NCBI RefSeq assembly: GCF_900109745.1
Contig: NZ_FOAV01000005.1
Coordinates: forward strand, 186,001-250,000
From: Roseateles sp. YR242
GTDB taxonomy: Bacteria > Pseudomonadota > Gammaproteobacteria > Burkholderiales > Burkholderiaceae_C
Direction of reading: 5' to 3'
Length of the DNA stretch: 64,000 nucleotides
This document shows positions 17,401-24,873 of the stretch, one piece after another. Made by a program: the position numbers and the translations under genes. The notes below the pieces were generated by a model, which was given only the letters and a program-made list of their open reading frames with translations, did not search any database and was not told where the DNA came from. How positions within the stretch are numbered: position 1 is the stretch's first letter; each line of letters begins with the position of its first letter.

Positions 17401-20221
17401 TCCGCCCATTGACGGGATTGAGCCTGTACCCCAGACGGTATTCGCGTACGTCCAAGCCACCACTGCCATCCGCAGCGGTGTCCATCACCACCTGAATCTT
17501 GTTCAGGCGTTTCCGGGAGGCCACGGGCACACCGACCACATACCCCTCAAGCGGGTCCAGGCGATCTGCCGCGTCATAGACAAACTTCACGACGTGGTAC
17601 GGCGCGAAGCCGCCCGTCGAGGATGCATTGCCGGTGTAGCGCATCCTCACCGGGTAGAGCTCCCCACGCGAGGCCTCTTGCTGGTATTCGACCGTGAAAT
17701 AGTTGGACCGACGATCTCGCACGCGGTTGATGTTCCACATCACCCAAGGAGCGTTCGCCTTGCTGACTGCCTCCAACTTCGAATCCGCGGTGTTGCCAAA
17801 TTCACTGATGCGGCCGTTGCGATACCAGGCCTCCCAACGATCAGGCCCCTTGGCCGGATTGCTGCCGAAGGACTGCACACGTACACCAGCGTCGATCTCG
17901 GTCCGATAGGTCGCGTTGGCGCCGTGAGTGCCACTGACCAGAATCAGGCGCTTCCCGTCCAGGCAAAACTGGTCACGTTGATCCAGATTTACTCGCAGTT
18001 TGGAAGCTGTTCCCAGGCCTGCTGCATAGGCCGCAGAAGGTTTGTCAACAGCGTGGGACAAGCCACATCGCGTGATTGACGAGAAGCCGGTGATCGACCA
18101 CCCATACGCGAGGACACTGGTGCCCGCTCGGCTGGAATAACTCAGCCCCACCGCCGGCACCATGCCAGCGGTACCCGGCGGCACCTCCACCGAGATGCTG
18201 TATCCCGCACCACCGGAAGCATCGACCGATACATCACCGGGCAACGTTCCCACCGTGTCGGACGACGGGACGGCGGGAGGCGCACCCGTCAAGGTATCCA
18301 CAATGGTGACGGTGACAGGGCTGGACTCCGTCGTGACGTTGAAAGTGTCCGTCGCAATAGCTTTGATCCGGTAGGTGCCGGGACTCTCGCGGTTCCACTC
18401 CTTGATGTACTCCCCGCCGCTGAGCGTCCCTCCGCCGATGGTGTAGTAGGTGCAGGAACCATCGGAGGCCGGTTCGCAGGCATAGAACGTCACCCACGAA
18501 ACACCGCCCGTCCCGTCCGACGCTGCGGCTCTCAACGTCAGGTTGGCCGGATAGTTCACCGTCAAGGCGGAAGACGGATAGGACATGGAGACCACCGGCG
18601 CGGTGTTGTCTCCAACCACCATGGTTCGAACCGCACTGTCAGTCGTTTGACCGGTGTTGTCCGTCGCTCGCGCGAACACGTTATAGGTGCCGTAGGCGGT
18701 AATGCCACTCCAGAGCACCCGGTAATCGAGAACAGCTGAAGTACTGCTGCCGATCAACGCGCCATTCGCGAAGTACTCCACCTTGGTGATGGTTCCGTCG
18801 GAATCAGTCGCGGACGCCGTCAAGGTCAGAGAGGTTGACACCGAAGGTGCCAAGAATGAAGGCAGCGAACCCATCGAAACGACCGGAGGAGCGTTCAGCA
18901 GCACGGGATTCGTGCTCGACTGAACGGCAACGCCGTCGGTATCGATCGCCTTGACAAACAGGGCGTAAGAACCGCCCGGCTGCCCTGCCCAGTCGAATCG
19001 ATGGGGGGCCTGGGTGGTCGAACCGACCAAGGCGCCATTGGCCCAATATTCCACACGCGCGATGCCAACGTCGTCCGTAGGCGAAGCAACAAATGAGATC
19101 GTGCTGCCCAAGTTGAGGATGGTTCCATTCGCCGGAGAGGTCAGCGTGACCGCAGGCGGCGCGTTGACCCGTAGGTTCACGCCGGTGGATGCGGTGGCAT
19201 TGTTGGTATCGCCCCCATATTCGGCAGTGATCGTCCTGCTTCCGGCTGAAGCAAATCTCGTTGCGAGCGTCGCTACACCATTGGACAAAGTGACAGTCTG
19301 GAGATCAGTGGATCCCGACTTAAACCTCACAGTTCCACTGGGACTGAGTCCGCTGACGGTTGCTGTGAAAGTGACCAGGTCATTGACTTGCGAGACTGCT
19401 CGGTCGCTGGTCAGGGTCACGGCGGTCTGACGCTGCTGCACGGTGACCAGTACAGAGGAGCCGGAGCCCTGGTGGGCAGAGTCACCGCTATACGCGGCAT
19501 AAATCGTATACACGCTCCTATCGGCGAAGGTCATCGAAAAGGACGCCTGGTTGCCAACCAGCGCGACGTCGTGTCCTTCCTTCCCGTCCTGGCGGAACGT
19601 CATGAGTCCGGTGGCACTCCCTCCGGTCACGGTGGCGGTCAAGATGGTAGGCAACCCCACTTGCACAGGGTTTGGTGTTGCAACGATGCTGGTCTGGGTG
19701 ACAGGCAGCGGCACCCCGGTCACCGTGATGGTGACCTGAGCGGAGCCTTCCCGCCCCTGCTGATCCATCACCACAGTCTTCAGTACATAGGTCCCGATCG
19801 CTAACGTGCCCAGAGCAAACTGGGCCGTCGCCTGCTCGGCATTGGGGCTATACCGCTGGACGCTCTTGTAGGTCCCATTGATGTAGAGGCGAATCTCATA
19901 GATCAACGAGGTGTGCTGCGGGGAGCCCGGAGGCCAGTAATCGATCGCGTCAGCGATGACCGTCACTGGCGTCGCCGTGGTGATGCTCTGACCGCTGGCT
20001 GGACTTCGAATTGAAATGCTCGGCGGTCCGCAGAACAGTTCCCCGCCGTCCACCATGCACCCTGCATTTGCCGCGAGCGGAGACAGAAGCATGCAGAACA
20101 GCATCCACCAACGTAGTGGCAGCTTCCGCCAATCCGTGAAGCGACTCCAGCCGCTGCCTCCGCGAAGGTCCGGTGCAATAGAAGGAGCTGAAGACGAAGC
20201 CTTGTGCGTGTGCATGGTCAT
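11492..20221 (-). CDS. Giant Rhs-family polymorphic toxin with Ig, SpvB, FG-GAP, Rhs core and Hint domains
   Basis: This 2909-residue secreted toxin carrier has an unusually long N-terminal signal (n-region about 34 residues, hydrophobic LRWWMLFCMLLSPLA, ending ANA53). Ig-like repeats run to about residue 650 (VTLTSPANGTILNLG, VEYWANGALVGS). An SpvB-type segment follows (about 670-900), then FG-GAP/VCBS loops at about 1010-1375 (DFNGDGMTD, DFNGDGAAD, DVDGDGFPD). Rhs/YD repeats run from about 1400 to 2470 (YDDLGRLTTTTGPTG) and end with the core DPLLSRFMSADP ... NNPTSYTDPSGF. A Hint autoprotease (about 2656-2794; CCFSGNTLILSAAGPM ... DNHTYFAGDTFALVHN) precedes a 115-residue toxin tip. GC drops after the Rhs core, the mark of tip exchange. 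The immunity gene overlaps its stop codon. Confidence 0.93.
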   Translation of the reverse strand: MTMHTHKASSSAPSIAPDLRGGSGWSRFTDWRKLPLRWWMLFCMLLSPLAANAGCMVDGGELFCGPPSISIRSPASGQSITTATPVTVIADAIDYWPPGSPQHTSLIYEIRLYINGTYKSVQRYSPNAEQATAQFALGTLAIGTYVLKTVVMDQQGREGSAQVTITVTGVPLPVTQTSIVATPNPVQVGLPTILTATVTGGSATGLMTFRQDGKEGHDVALVGNQASFSMTFADRSVYTIYAAYSGDSAHQGSGSSVLVTVQQRQTAVTLTSDRAVSQVNDLVTFTATVSGLSPSGTVRFKSGSTDLQTVTLSNGVATLATRFASAGSRTITAEYGGDTNNATASTGVNLRVNAPPAVTLTSPANGTILNLGSTISFVASPTDDVGIARVEYWANGALVGSTTQAPHRFDWAGQPGGSYALFVKAIDTDGVAVQSSTNPVLLNAPPVVSMGSLPSFLAPSVSTSLTLTASATDSDGTITKVEYFANGALIGSSTSAVLDYRVLWSGITAYGTYNVFARATDNTGQTTDSAVRTMVVGDNTAPVVSMSYPSSALTVNYPANLTLRAAASDGTGGVSWVTFYACEPASDGSCTYYTIGGGTLSGGEYIKEWNRESPGTYRIKAIATDTFNVTTESSPVTVTIVDTLTGAPPAVPSSDTVGTLPGDVSVDASGGAGYSISVEVPPGTAGMVPAVGLSYSSRAGTSVLAYGWSITGFSSITRCGLSHAVDKPSAAYAAGLGTASKLRVNLDQRDQFCLDGKRLILVSGTHGANATYRTEIDAGVRVQSFGSNPAKGPDRWEAWYRNGRISEFGNTADSKLEAVSKANAPWVMWNINRVRDRRSNYFTVEYQQEASRGELYPVRMRYTGNASSTGGFAPYHVVKFVYDAADRLDPLEGYVVGVPVASRKRLNKIQVVMDTAADGSGGLDVREYRLGYRLNPVNGRSLVETIQDCARLAKDANSLYQCMPATTFQYSERTEADNSFNGPGSGVWGGPDLGLTSEERTQTGKLQEAIAKVQQNAVFADFNGDGMTDVAAAVTEGAWTVCLSTGSSFSCSSTWNGLGTSRTALTGDFNGDGAADLLIPPAPTTAETGVWNICTSLKDRFSCVNWTGPTGTGQISDLDADGKDDVLITQLSGSKIFWCRSEGAGFSCSQLPTPTGEDWDALGSGMFCESGEGADPNDCKLTRDGDFDGSGRIGKFITQGNLAVDGWVHKYCQITPSGISCKGVQTAISEPVLKTAIRGPMTGQLNNDGVDGYADVVLIHMGKKYGAEQCAIVENNAGFCVNNRGPVQAEVCRSIGDGLDCRAMPTPARGSDYAFSALSDVDGDGFPDGISGGRVCQLGSAGARCDDYALNKPAGSTIDTKYADFNGDGHMDLAMHSRTTDQWTVQLGNPVTPDLLIKVTNGLGNVTRIDYDSMRNPAVYVPDTGAVYPVRDVLGGAMVVKKIYRDDGLGTGGTQNANYRYGGSRWDASRGSLGFRWLEAHDEVKNVVTRTELSQTFPCIGQKVVESQVHIPTQVELQRSTTNWTDLITANASGDNPAVHSPYVSGKVDTVRELNSGRVVLSTQLSGVLVDSFGTEWSHTKTVSSARGETFSEVSISEIENDETNWLIGQHRSVVIRRSAPGFSDVSRRKDYTYNSYGEQETETTEATDTSGALKSVLTKIRANSVAGVVAGTNIQWQELASGVSDWSEDATTRTRQLERIEYDDRYRFVVRTINSAGHATNQETDDRSGLPTLVRDPNNVGVSHIYDGFGRLLKETRADGTFSTTQLAACATSCGAAKMVSTAQQFTVNGSLLAPSVSIYWDALGRSIQWTSPGFDGRIRIGEREYDGKGNVRRKARTRFSGEAAVWTNFDYDDLGRLTTTTGPTGVSTVEYSGARTVTTNELGQKRTEESNGLGKLALSQDAYGKQTTYAYEPFGALARVTDPSSNVIAVTFDTLGRKVQLSDPDLGTWSYQINALGELRRQTDAKGQIQRLRYDGLGRVVQRLSGDQDARWVFDTAVNGIGKLAEAYTLSEATKDYQRLQEYDSIGRSLRTTERLDIDYVVETTYQAGTGRIDTQQYRRQPKGGAAGSGSGIAVSYGYNSQGYLSTLSTGGVVVWKAESMDALDRLLLQTHGNGVKTKWVYRGSDARLQYVLAGRPDSEGNPDTSVQNDTYLFDAVGNLTYRAQWNDAGGLLQESFGYDDLNRIKSSQVLGQAVREFSYDDIGNIRTKGGVGIFNYPASGLNSVRPHALTTVTGTVAGQVNPTFVYDANGNLEQGLGREVTWSSNSLPILVKKSPGTGPGTATTSAATDQFIYGPELQRVKQTATISSGTNAGITTIWYGGGVEKETRSSENLTLVRTYLAQGVILTERYLGTVADVTVPSGLSRQIRYFQKDRLGSTVAITNEVGDVVERQFYDVWGQRRNGDGSDNLAAGSKDYRFGYTGHEHLDVVGLIHMNGRVYDPLLSRFMSADPTVPDPSNGQNLNRFSYVLNNPTSYTDPSGFAQVAEAETSTSSTKKRIPGQITGIAFDNRAEKSTNSSEPPDGECDADCVRKKKGSVEVGPVSAYSVGAKDTAVKESVSKMSKAERILNTTGEDPSTCSEVRISCQEQRELYLYRVIEKAQEQGLENFDKDIAANMLGGWALRIAKVAVGSMFGTVGFEAEGGLLSKALQTCCCFSGNTLILSAAGPMPIRDVVEGTLVQSLNETSGAFELKPVVAVLLNPGRPLYRLTLRAPNGQQTDMEVTDNHPFWVEGQGWVESLKLVAGMRIGTFARIPVTVLEIASLDRTELTYNLSVADNHTYFAGDTFALVHNECVCGVASNFITHEAYKNELRAAMSKPVVSDPVLKKLINPLYRENAKVGSGSTAAAVRHELATGERVGGSFHSQKATEAIRSLGYWLKNNPAAHPSDRAAAEHLIIDMQNALKGQ
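11495..11839 (-). other. Exchangeable toxin tip of the Rhs protein (last 115 residues)
   Basis: This segment starts immediately after the Hint motif FALVHN (from ECVCG) and runs to the stop. Hint self-cleavage after VHN would release it. Conserved-looking stretches are NPLYRENAKVGSGSTAAAVR, HELATGERVGGSFHSQKA and DRAAAEHLIIDMQNAL, with two candidate catalytic histidines (HELATG and FHSQKA). I have seen similar tips on other Rhs proteins but cannot name the activity. The pattern would suit a small nuclease, which is inference. Confidence 0.6.
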
Positions 20222-20481
20222 ACGTTCTAGGGACGCTCACGCGCAGCCGACCACCCGTGCAGGCAGTCGTGCGCGAATTGGGAAAACTGGCTCGCACCCA
20301 GCCGCAGCGCGCTCAGAGGAGCGCGTTTAGCGGTGGAAATGCAAAGGATGGGTGGTAGCGATTCAGCAGCGGCGTCGGCATGAAAATGCCGTCGTGTGCC
20401 AAACCGAAGGACGCGCAGAAGGCGTCAGCGATTGCCGTGCAGTGCGCACGGCCCCGAAATCAGTCATGGATTTCCCCCTGA

Positions 20482-20530
20482 GCCCGAAATGTCTTGTTTT
20501 CAGATTCGGGCAATGAATTGTTAACAATTC
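20482..20530 (-). promoter_or_regulatory. Inverted repeat plus 16-bp perfect palindrome upstream of the Rhs gene
   Basis: GAATTGTTAACAATTC at 20515-20530 is a perfect 16-bp palindrome. Next to it, GCCCGAA (20482-20488) and TTCGGGC (20505-20511) form a 7-bp inverted repeat with a 16-base spacer. Both lie 260-310 bp upstream of the Rhs ATG and just beyond the 3' end of the FAD oxidoreductase gene. They are candidate operator or promoter elements for the toxin. The remainder of 20222-20593 shows no gene; a C-tract/G-tract hairpin at about 20569-20586 may be the oxidoreductase terminator. Confidence 0.45.
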
Positions 20531-20593
20531 CGGGAGGAAAGATAACAGGGGTTAGCCTGAGTGATGCAGCCCCCCCGTTGGGGGAGTCATCGC

Positions 20594-22264
20594 TCAGTTG
20601 GCTTCGAGCAGCGCCTTCCCCAACGCCTCCGCCACCTCAATCCCATCCACCCCCGCCGACATGATCCCGCCCGCGTAGCCTGCGCCCTCCCCGGCCGGAT
20701 ACAGCCCGCGGACATTCAGGCTCTGATAGTCCTTGCCACGCGTCATCCGCAGTGGCGAGGAGGTGCGGGTTTCAACGCCGGTCAGGACGGCGTCCTTCAT
20801 CGAGAACCCACGGATCTGGCGTTCAAACGCCGGCAACGCCTCGCGGATGGCATCCAGCGCATAGTCAGGCAAGCTGCCCCGCCCCTTCTGCTGCAGATCC
20901 GTCATCGTCACGCCCGGCTTGTAGCTGGGCTCCACCGCGCCCAGAATCGTGCTGCGCTGACGCTTGATGAAGTCCCCCACCAGCGCAGCAGGTGCCCGGT
21001 AGTCACCCTCACCCAGTTCAAACGCCCGCGATTCCCAGATCCGCTGGAACGCCATGCCATCCAGCGGGTTCACCGGGCTGCCGTCCTTCTTGCCGTCCTG
21101 GCGATAGTCTTCCGGCGAGATACCCACCACGATGCCCGCGTTGGCGTTTCGCTCTTCGCGGGAATACTGGCTCATGCCGTTGGTCACCACCCGGTTCGGC
21201 TCCGAGGTCGCCGCCACCACCGTGCCACCCGGGCACATGCAGAAGCTGTAGACCGAGCGGCCATTGCCGGCGTGATGCACCAGCTTGTAGTCCGCCGCCC
21301 CGAGGATCGGATGGCCCGCGTTGGGACCAAAGCGCGCCTTGTCGATGATCGACTGGGGGTGCTCGATGCGGTAGCCGATGGAGAACGGCTTGGCCTCCAT
21401 ATAGACACCACGCTCATGCAGCATGGCGAAGGTGTCCCGCGCGCTGTGGCCCAGAGCCACCACCACATGGTCCGCACGCAGTTCCTCGCCGGATTCCAGC
21501 GTCACGCCACGCACCCGGCGCTCGCCATCGGCGCCCGGCTCGATCAGCACGTCCGCCACCTTCTGCTGGAAGCGGATCTCGCCACCCAGCCGCTCGATTT
21601 CCGCGCGGATCTTGATGACCATGCTCACCAGCCGGAAGGTACCGATGTGAGGCTTGCTCACATACAGGATCTCCTCCGGCGCGCCCGCCTTGACGAACTC
21701 CGTGAGCACCTTGCGGGTCAGGAAACGAGGGTCGGAAATCTGGCTGTAGAGCTTGCCGTCCGAGAACGTGCCCGCCCCACCCTCGCCAAACTGCACGTTG
21801 GATTCCGGGTTGAGCTCGCTCTGCCGCCACAGGCCCCAGGTGTCCTTGGTGCGCTCACGCACTTCCTTGCCGCGCTCCAGCACGATGGGACGCAGGCCCA
21901 TTTGTGCCAGGATCAGCGCCGCAAAAATGCCACAAGGCCCAAAACCCACCACCACCGGCCGAGGACGTTCCGAAGCATAAAAATCCGCTGGCGCATGGCC
22001 CACGAACTGATAAGAGGTGTCCGGAGACGGCTTGATGTGCCCATCTCCCTCCAGCCGCTTCAGCACCGCCGCTTCATTTTCCAGCTCGCAGTCGACGCTG
22101 TAGATCAGCACCATGGCGCTCTTCTTGCGCGCGTCGTAGCTGCGTTTGAAGACGGTGAAACCGGTGAGCTGCGCATCCTTGATCCCGAGTCGGGACACGA
22201 TGGCGGGGCGCAGCGCCTCTTCCGGGTGGTTGAGAGGCAGGCGGAGTTCGTTGATGCGGATCAT
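20594..22264 (-). CDS. FAD-dependent oxidoreductase (COG2509-like)
   Basis: This 556-residue soluble flavoprotein has a dinucleotide-binding motif (RPVVVGFGPCGIFAALILAQMG, about residue 103) after an N-terminal domain of about 100 residues. Further motifs include FGEGGAGTFSDGKL, VVVALGHSARDT, CMCPGGTVVAA and a C-terminal LYPAGEGAGYAGGIMSAGVDG. This is the pattern of the uncharacterised FAD-dependent dehydrogenase family, widely conserved but with no settled substrate. The frame opens at 22303, but MIRINELRLPL at 22264 is the usual family start. It stands alone, with no operon partner, before the Rhs promoter region. Confidence 0.9.
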   Translation of the reverse strand: MIRINELRLPLNHPEEALRPAIVSRLGIKDAQLTGFTVFKRSYDARKKSAMVLIYSVDCELENEAAVLKRLEGDGHIKPSPDTSYQFVGHAPADFYASERPRPVVVGFGPCGIFAALILAQMGLRPIVLERGKEVRERTKDTWGLWRQSELNPESNVQFGEGGAGTFSDGKLYSQISDPRFLTRKVLTEFVKAGAPEEILYVSKPHIGTFRLVSMVIKIRAEIERLGGEIRFQQKVADVLIEPGADGERRVRGVTLESGEELRADHVVVALGHSARDTFAMLHERGVYMEAKPFSIGYRIEHPQSIIDKARFGPNAGHPILGAADYKLVHHAGNGRSVYSFCMCPGGTVVAATSEPNRVVTNGMSQYSREERNANAGIVVGISPEDYRQDGKKDGSPVNPLDGMAFQRIWESRAFELGEGDYRAPAALVGDFIKRQRSTILGAVEPSYKPGVTMTDLQQKGRGSLPDYALDAIREALPAFERQIRGFSMKDAVLTGVETRTSSPLRMTRGKDYQSLNVRGLYPAGEGAGYAGGIMSAGVDGIEVAEALGKALLEAN

Positions 22265-22320
22265 GGCGATTGATCGAGCAAAAGGGATGGTGGGGAGCGG
22301 CACTGGCCGCCGTGTCGGAA

Positions 22321-22360
22321 GCCTAAAAGAAAACAGGCCCTGCCGGATGGCATGGGCCTG
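22321..22360 (-). terminator. Intrinsic terminator of the 54-residue gene
   Basis: On the minus strand CAGGCCC and GGGCCTG (22354-22360 and 22334-22340) form a perfect 7-bp stem with a 13-base loop, followed directly by TTTTCTTTT. It lies about 60 bp past the stop codon of the small basic protein gene, and its U-rich tract is on the strand transcribed from that gene. Confidence 0.7.
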
Positions 22361-22419
22361 CTGTGCGGTCTTGCCGGGCGGCTCACGTCATGAAGACGGC
22401 CTTCCCGGAACCCGTCAAA

Positions 22420-22584
22420 TCAACCCGAATGGGGGCGCTTGCCCGGGTTCTTCTTGCTGCGGGTATGCGAACCACGCTCCAGGCTGGACTTTTGGCCACG
22501 CACGGAGGTGACGGTCACGCCCTTGGGCGAAACGGGACGGGGAGTGGCGCGACGATCGGCCTCGGTGATGATCTTGTTGCCCAT
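22420..22584 (-). CDS. Small basic conserved-looking protein, function unknown
   Basis: This 54-residue protein begins MGNKIITEADRRATPRPVSP and ends with a strongly basic RGSHTRSKKNPGKRPHSG tail. It has about 17 Lys/Arg/His residues and no cysteine, signal peptide or membrane segment. GGAG precedes the ATG at 22584 by about seven bases, and an intrinsic terminator follows the gene, so it is an independent transcription unit. A nucleic-acid-binding or ribosome-associated role would suit the composition, but that is only inference. The 22585-22998 stretch upstream holds no gene that I can support. Confidence 0.65.
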   Translation of the reverse strand: MGNKIITEADRRATPRPVSPKGVTVTSVRGQKSSLERGSHTRSKKNPGKRPHSG

Positions 22585-22998
22585 GTTGGCTCCGGTAATG
22601 AAATGAACTGACACCCACCCGAAGTCACAACTCGCCAGCTGTGATGAGCCCCGGGCGTCAACACAAGGTGTCTGGCCCGGCCTCATCCAAACGAGCTTCG
22701 AGCAGCGTCGGAAATTCGGTGAAGCGAGCGAGTTTACATCACCTGGAACCCTCAGCCAGAGCGGGAAGACACGAACCGGCCCCCGGTCAACCCCGTCCGC
22801 CGTGATGCGTTGTGCAACATGCGCACCGCTCACCACGATCTGGCGCCCCGTTTCCTGTGCAAGTTCAGCAGGGCGCGGGGCCAGCCACGGTCAACCACCA
22901 CTGCGGTGATGCTCGCCTCTCGTTGCGGGAACGCCTGCGGCGAAAGGCGCTTGAGGACACCATCCGGCCACGGGCCGAGTTCAAGGGAGTGATCGAGC

Positions 22999-24759
22999 AT
23001 GAGGACATTTGTTGGGCGCAACGCCCTGCGGTGGGCAGCCGCGCCACGCCGCGCAGCAGCACGGCCGCTGTTGCTGGCCCTGATGGCTGCGGGAGCCGCC
23101 CTTCTGAACGGCTGTACCGGCAACGCGCTCAGCGTCACGCCGCCGATCCAGGCGCGGGACACCCCATCACCCCAACCCTCCCCCGTCAACGCGCCGCCGC
23201 CCGTCGCCGAAATGCGGCAGGCACCGGCGGATGCCCGACCATTGGTCAGCGTCCAAGGCAGTGCTGCCAGACGGATTCTGCCGCCGCACATGACGCCGGA
23301 GATGACGCCGCAGCCCACCCCGGCCACCACGGCGCAATACGAATCCTACAAGGACAACCCCTGGCAGCGCGTGGCCGAGCAGCCGGTCTCGACCTTCAGC
23401 GCCAGCGTGGACACCGGCAGCTATGCCAACGTCCGCCGCTTCATCAACCGTGGTCAGTTGCCACCCAAGGACGCTGTCCGGGTGGAGGAACTGGTGAACT
23501 ACTTCGGCTTTGACGCCACTGGTCCGGCGCCGGATGCTCGCGACCCGTTCAAGGTCCGCGCCCAGGTGCTGGCTGCGCCGTGGAACCCGGACCGAGGGCT
23601 GATCCGCATCACCATCAAGGGCAAGGACGCCGCCAAGGCCAGCCTGCCGCCGGCCAATCTGGTCTTCCTGGTGGACGTGTCCGGTTCCATGGGGCCGCAG
23701 GATCGGTTGCCCCTGGTGCAATCGGCGCTGAAACTGCTCACCGCCCAGTTGCGCCCGCAGGACAAGGTGGGCTTGGTCACCTATGCGAGTGGTTCACGCG
23801 TGGTGCTGCCGCCCACCTCGGGGGAACAGAAGGAGCGCATCAACCTGGCCATCGACAACCTGCGCGCGGGCGGTGGCACTTACGGCGAAGGCGGCATCCG
23901 GCTGGCTTATGCCCAGGCGCGTGAATCGCTGATCCCGGAGGGCATCAACCGGGTGCTGCTGGCCACCGATGGCGACCTCAACATCGGAGTGACGGATCCG
24001 TTGATCCTGAAGGCCCTGGTTGAAGAACAGCGCAAGTCGGGCGTGAGCCTGACCACCTTGGGCGTGGGTGATTCCAACTACAACGAGGCCCTGATGAAGC
24101 GCCTGGCCGATGTGGGCAACGGCAGCTATCACTATCTGGATTCGCTGCAGGAAGCGCACAAGGTACTGGTCAATGAAATGACCTCCACCCTGGCAACCAT
24201 CGCGCAGGACCTGAAACTGCAGGTTGAGTTCAACCCGGCGACGGTGGAGGAATACCGGCTGATTGGGTATGAACTGCACGCCCTCAAGCGTGAAGACTTC
24301 AACAACGACAAGGTGGATGCGGGCGACATCGGCGCCGGCCATCAGGTCACGGCGTTGTATGAGTTCGTGCCCAAGGGGGCCAAGGGCAGCGTGGATCCGT
24401 TGCGGTACGGCACGGATTCAAAGCCGACGGAGAAGCCTGCGGCGGATGCGACCAAGACTAACGAACTGGCGTGGGTGAAGCTGCGCTACAAGTATCCGGG
24501 CCAGGCCACCAGCGAGTTGACGGAGCTGCCGGTGGCACGGCCTGCCTCGCTGCCAGCCGTGGCGAGCCAGGATGCCGACACTCGTTTTGCGGTGGCGGTG
24601 GCGGCCTGGGGGCAGTGGCTGCGCGGCACGACGCTGATCGGCGACTACGGGCCAGCTCAGTTTGTGCCGCTGGCGCGTGACGCGCGCGGTGAAGACCGGT
24701 ATGGTCACCGGGCTGAGTTCGCGCGGTTGGCGGAACTGTCAGCAGCGTTGAAGAACTGA
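22999..24759 (+). CDS. VWA-domain lipoprotein, YfbK-like
   Basis: This 586-residue envelope lipoprotein has a hydrophobic signal and a lipobox cysteine at about residue 39 (ALLNGC). After a Pro-rich linker, a conserved region (YKDNPWQRVAEQPVSTFSASVDTGSYANVRRF) precedes a VWA domain with an intact MIDAS motif, DVSGSMG, at about residue 226 and VLLATDGDLNIGVTD. The C-terminal third is the DUF3520-type domain (LAWVKLRYKYPG ... FAVAVAAWGQWLRG). Family members are uncharacterised; the name Ca-activated chloride channel homologue in databases is historical. ATG at 22999 follows GAGTGATCGAGC. It appears monocistronic. Confidence 0.92.
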   Translation: MRTFVGRNALRWAAAPRRAAARPLLLALMAAGAALLNGCTGNALSVTPPIQARDTPSPQPSPVNAPPPVAEMRQAPADARPLVSVQGSAARRILPPHMTPEMTPQPTPATTAQYESYKDNPWQRVAEQPVSTFSASVDTGSYANVRRFINRGQLPPKDAVRVEELVNYFGFDATGPAPDARDPFKVRAQVLAAPWNPDRGLIRITIKGKDAAKASLPPANLVFLVDVSGSMGPQDRLPLVQSALKLLTAQLRPQDKVGLVTYASGSRVVLPPTSGEQKERINLAIDNLRAGGGTYGEGGIRLAYAQARESLIPEGINRVLLATDGDLNIGVTDPLILKALVEEQRKSGVSLTTLGVGDSNYNEALMKRLADVGNGSYHYLDSLQEAHKVLVNEMTSTLATIAQDLKLQVEFNPATVEEYRLIGYELHALKREDFNNDKVDAGDIGAGHQVTALYEFVPKGAKGSVDPLRYGTDSKPTEKPAADATKTNELAWVKLRYKYPGQATSELTELPVARPASLPAVASQDADTRFAVAVAAWGQWLRGTTLIGDYGPAQFVPLARDARGEDRYGHRAEFARLAELSAALKN

Positions 24760-24873
24760 CGGCGCAGGGGGCACCCCCACCCCCCTAGAAACTTTCGCGG
24801 CCTCCATAACCCTCGGGATGCGGTCGCTTGTACTCCGTACGAAGAATGCGATCCCCTTTCCCAGGAGATCCGC

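Noticed and set aside
22585-22836. The upstream extension of the 54-residue gene to an ATG at 22836.
   Set aside because: The extra 84 residues are Arg/Gly-rich without domain character, whereas ATG 22584 has a good ribosome-binding site.
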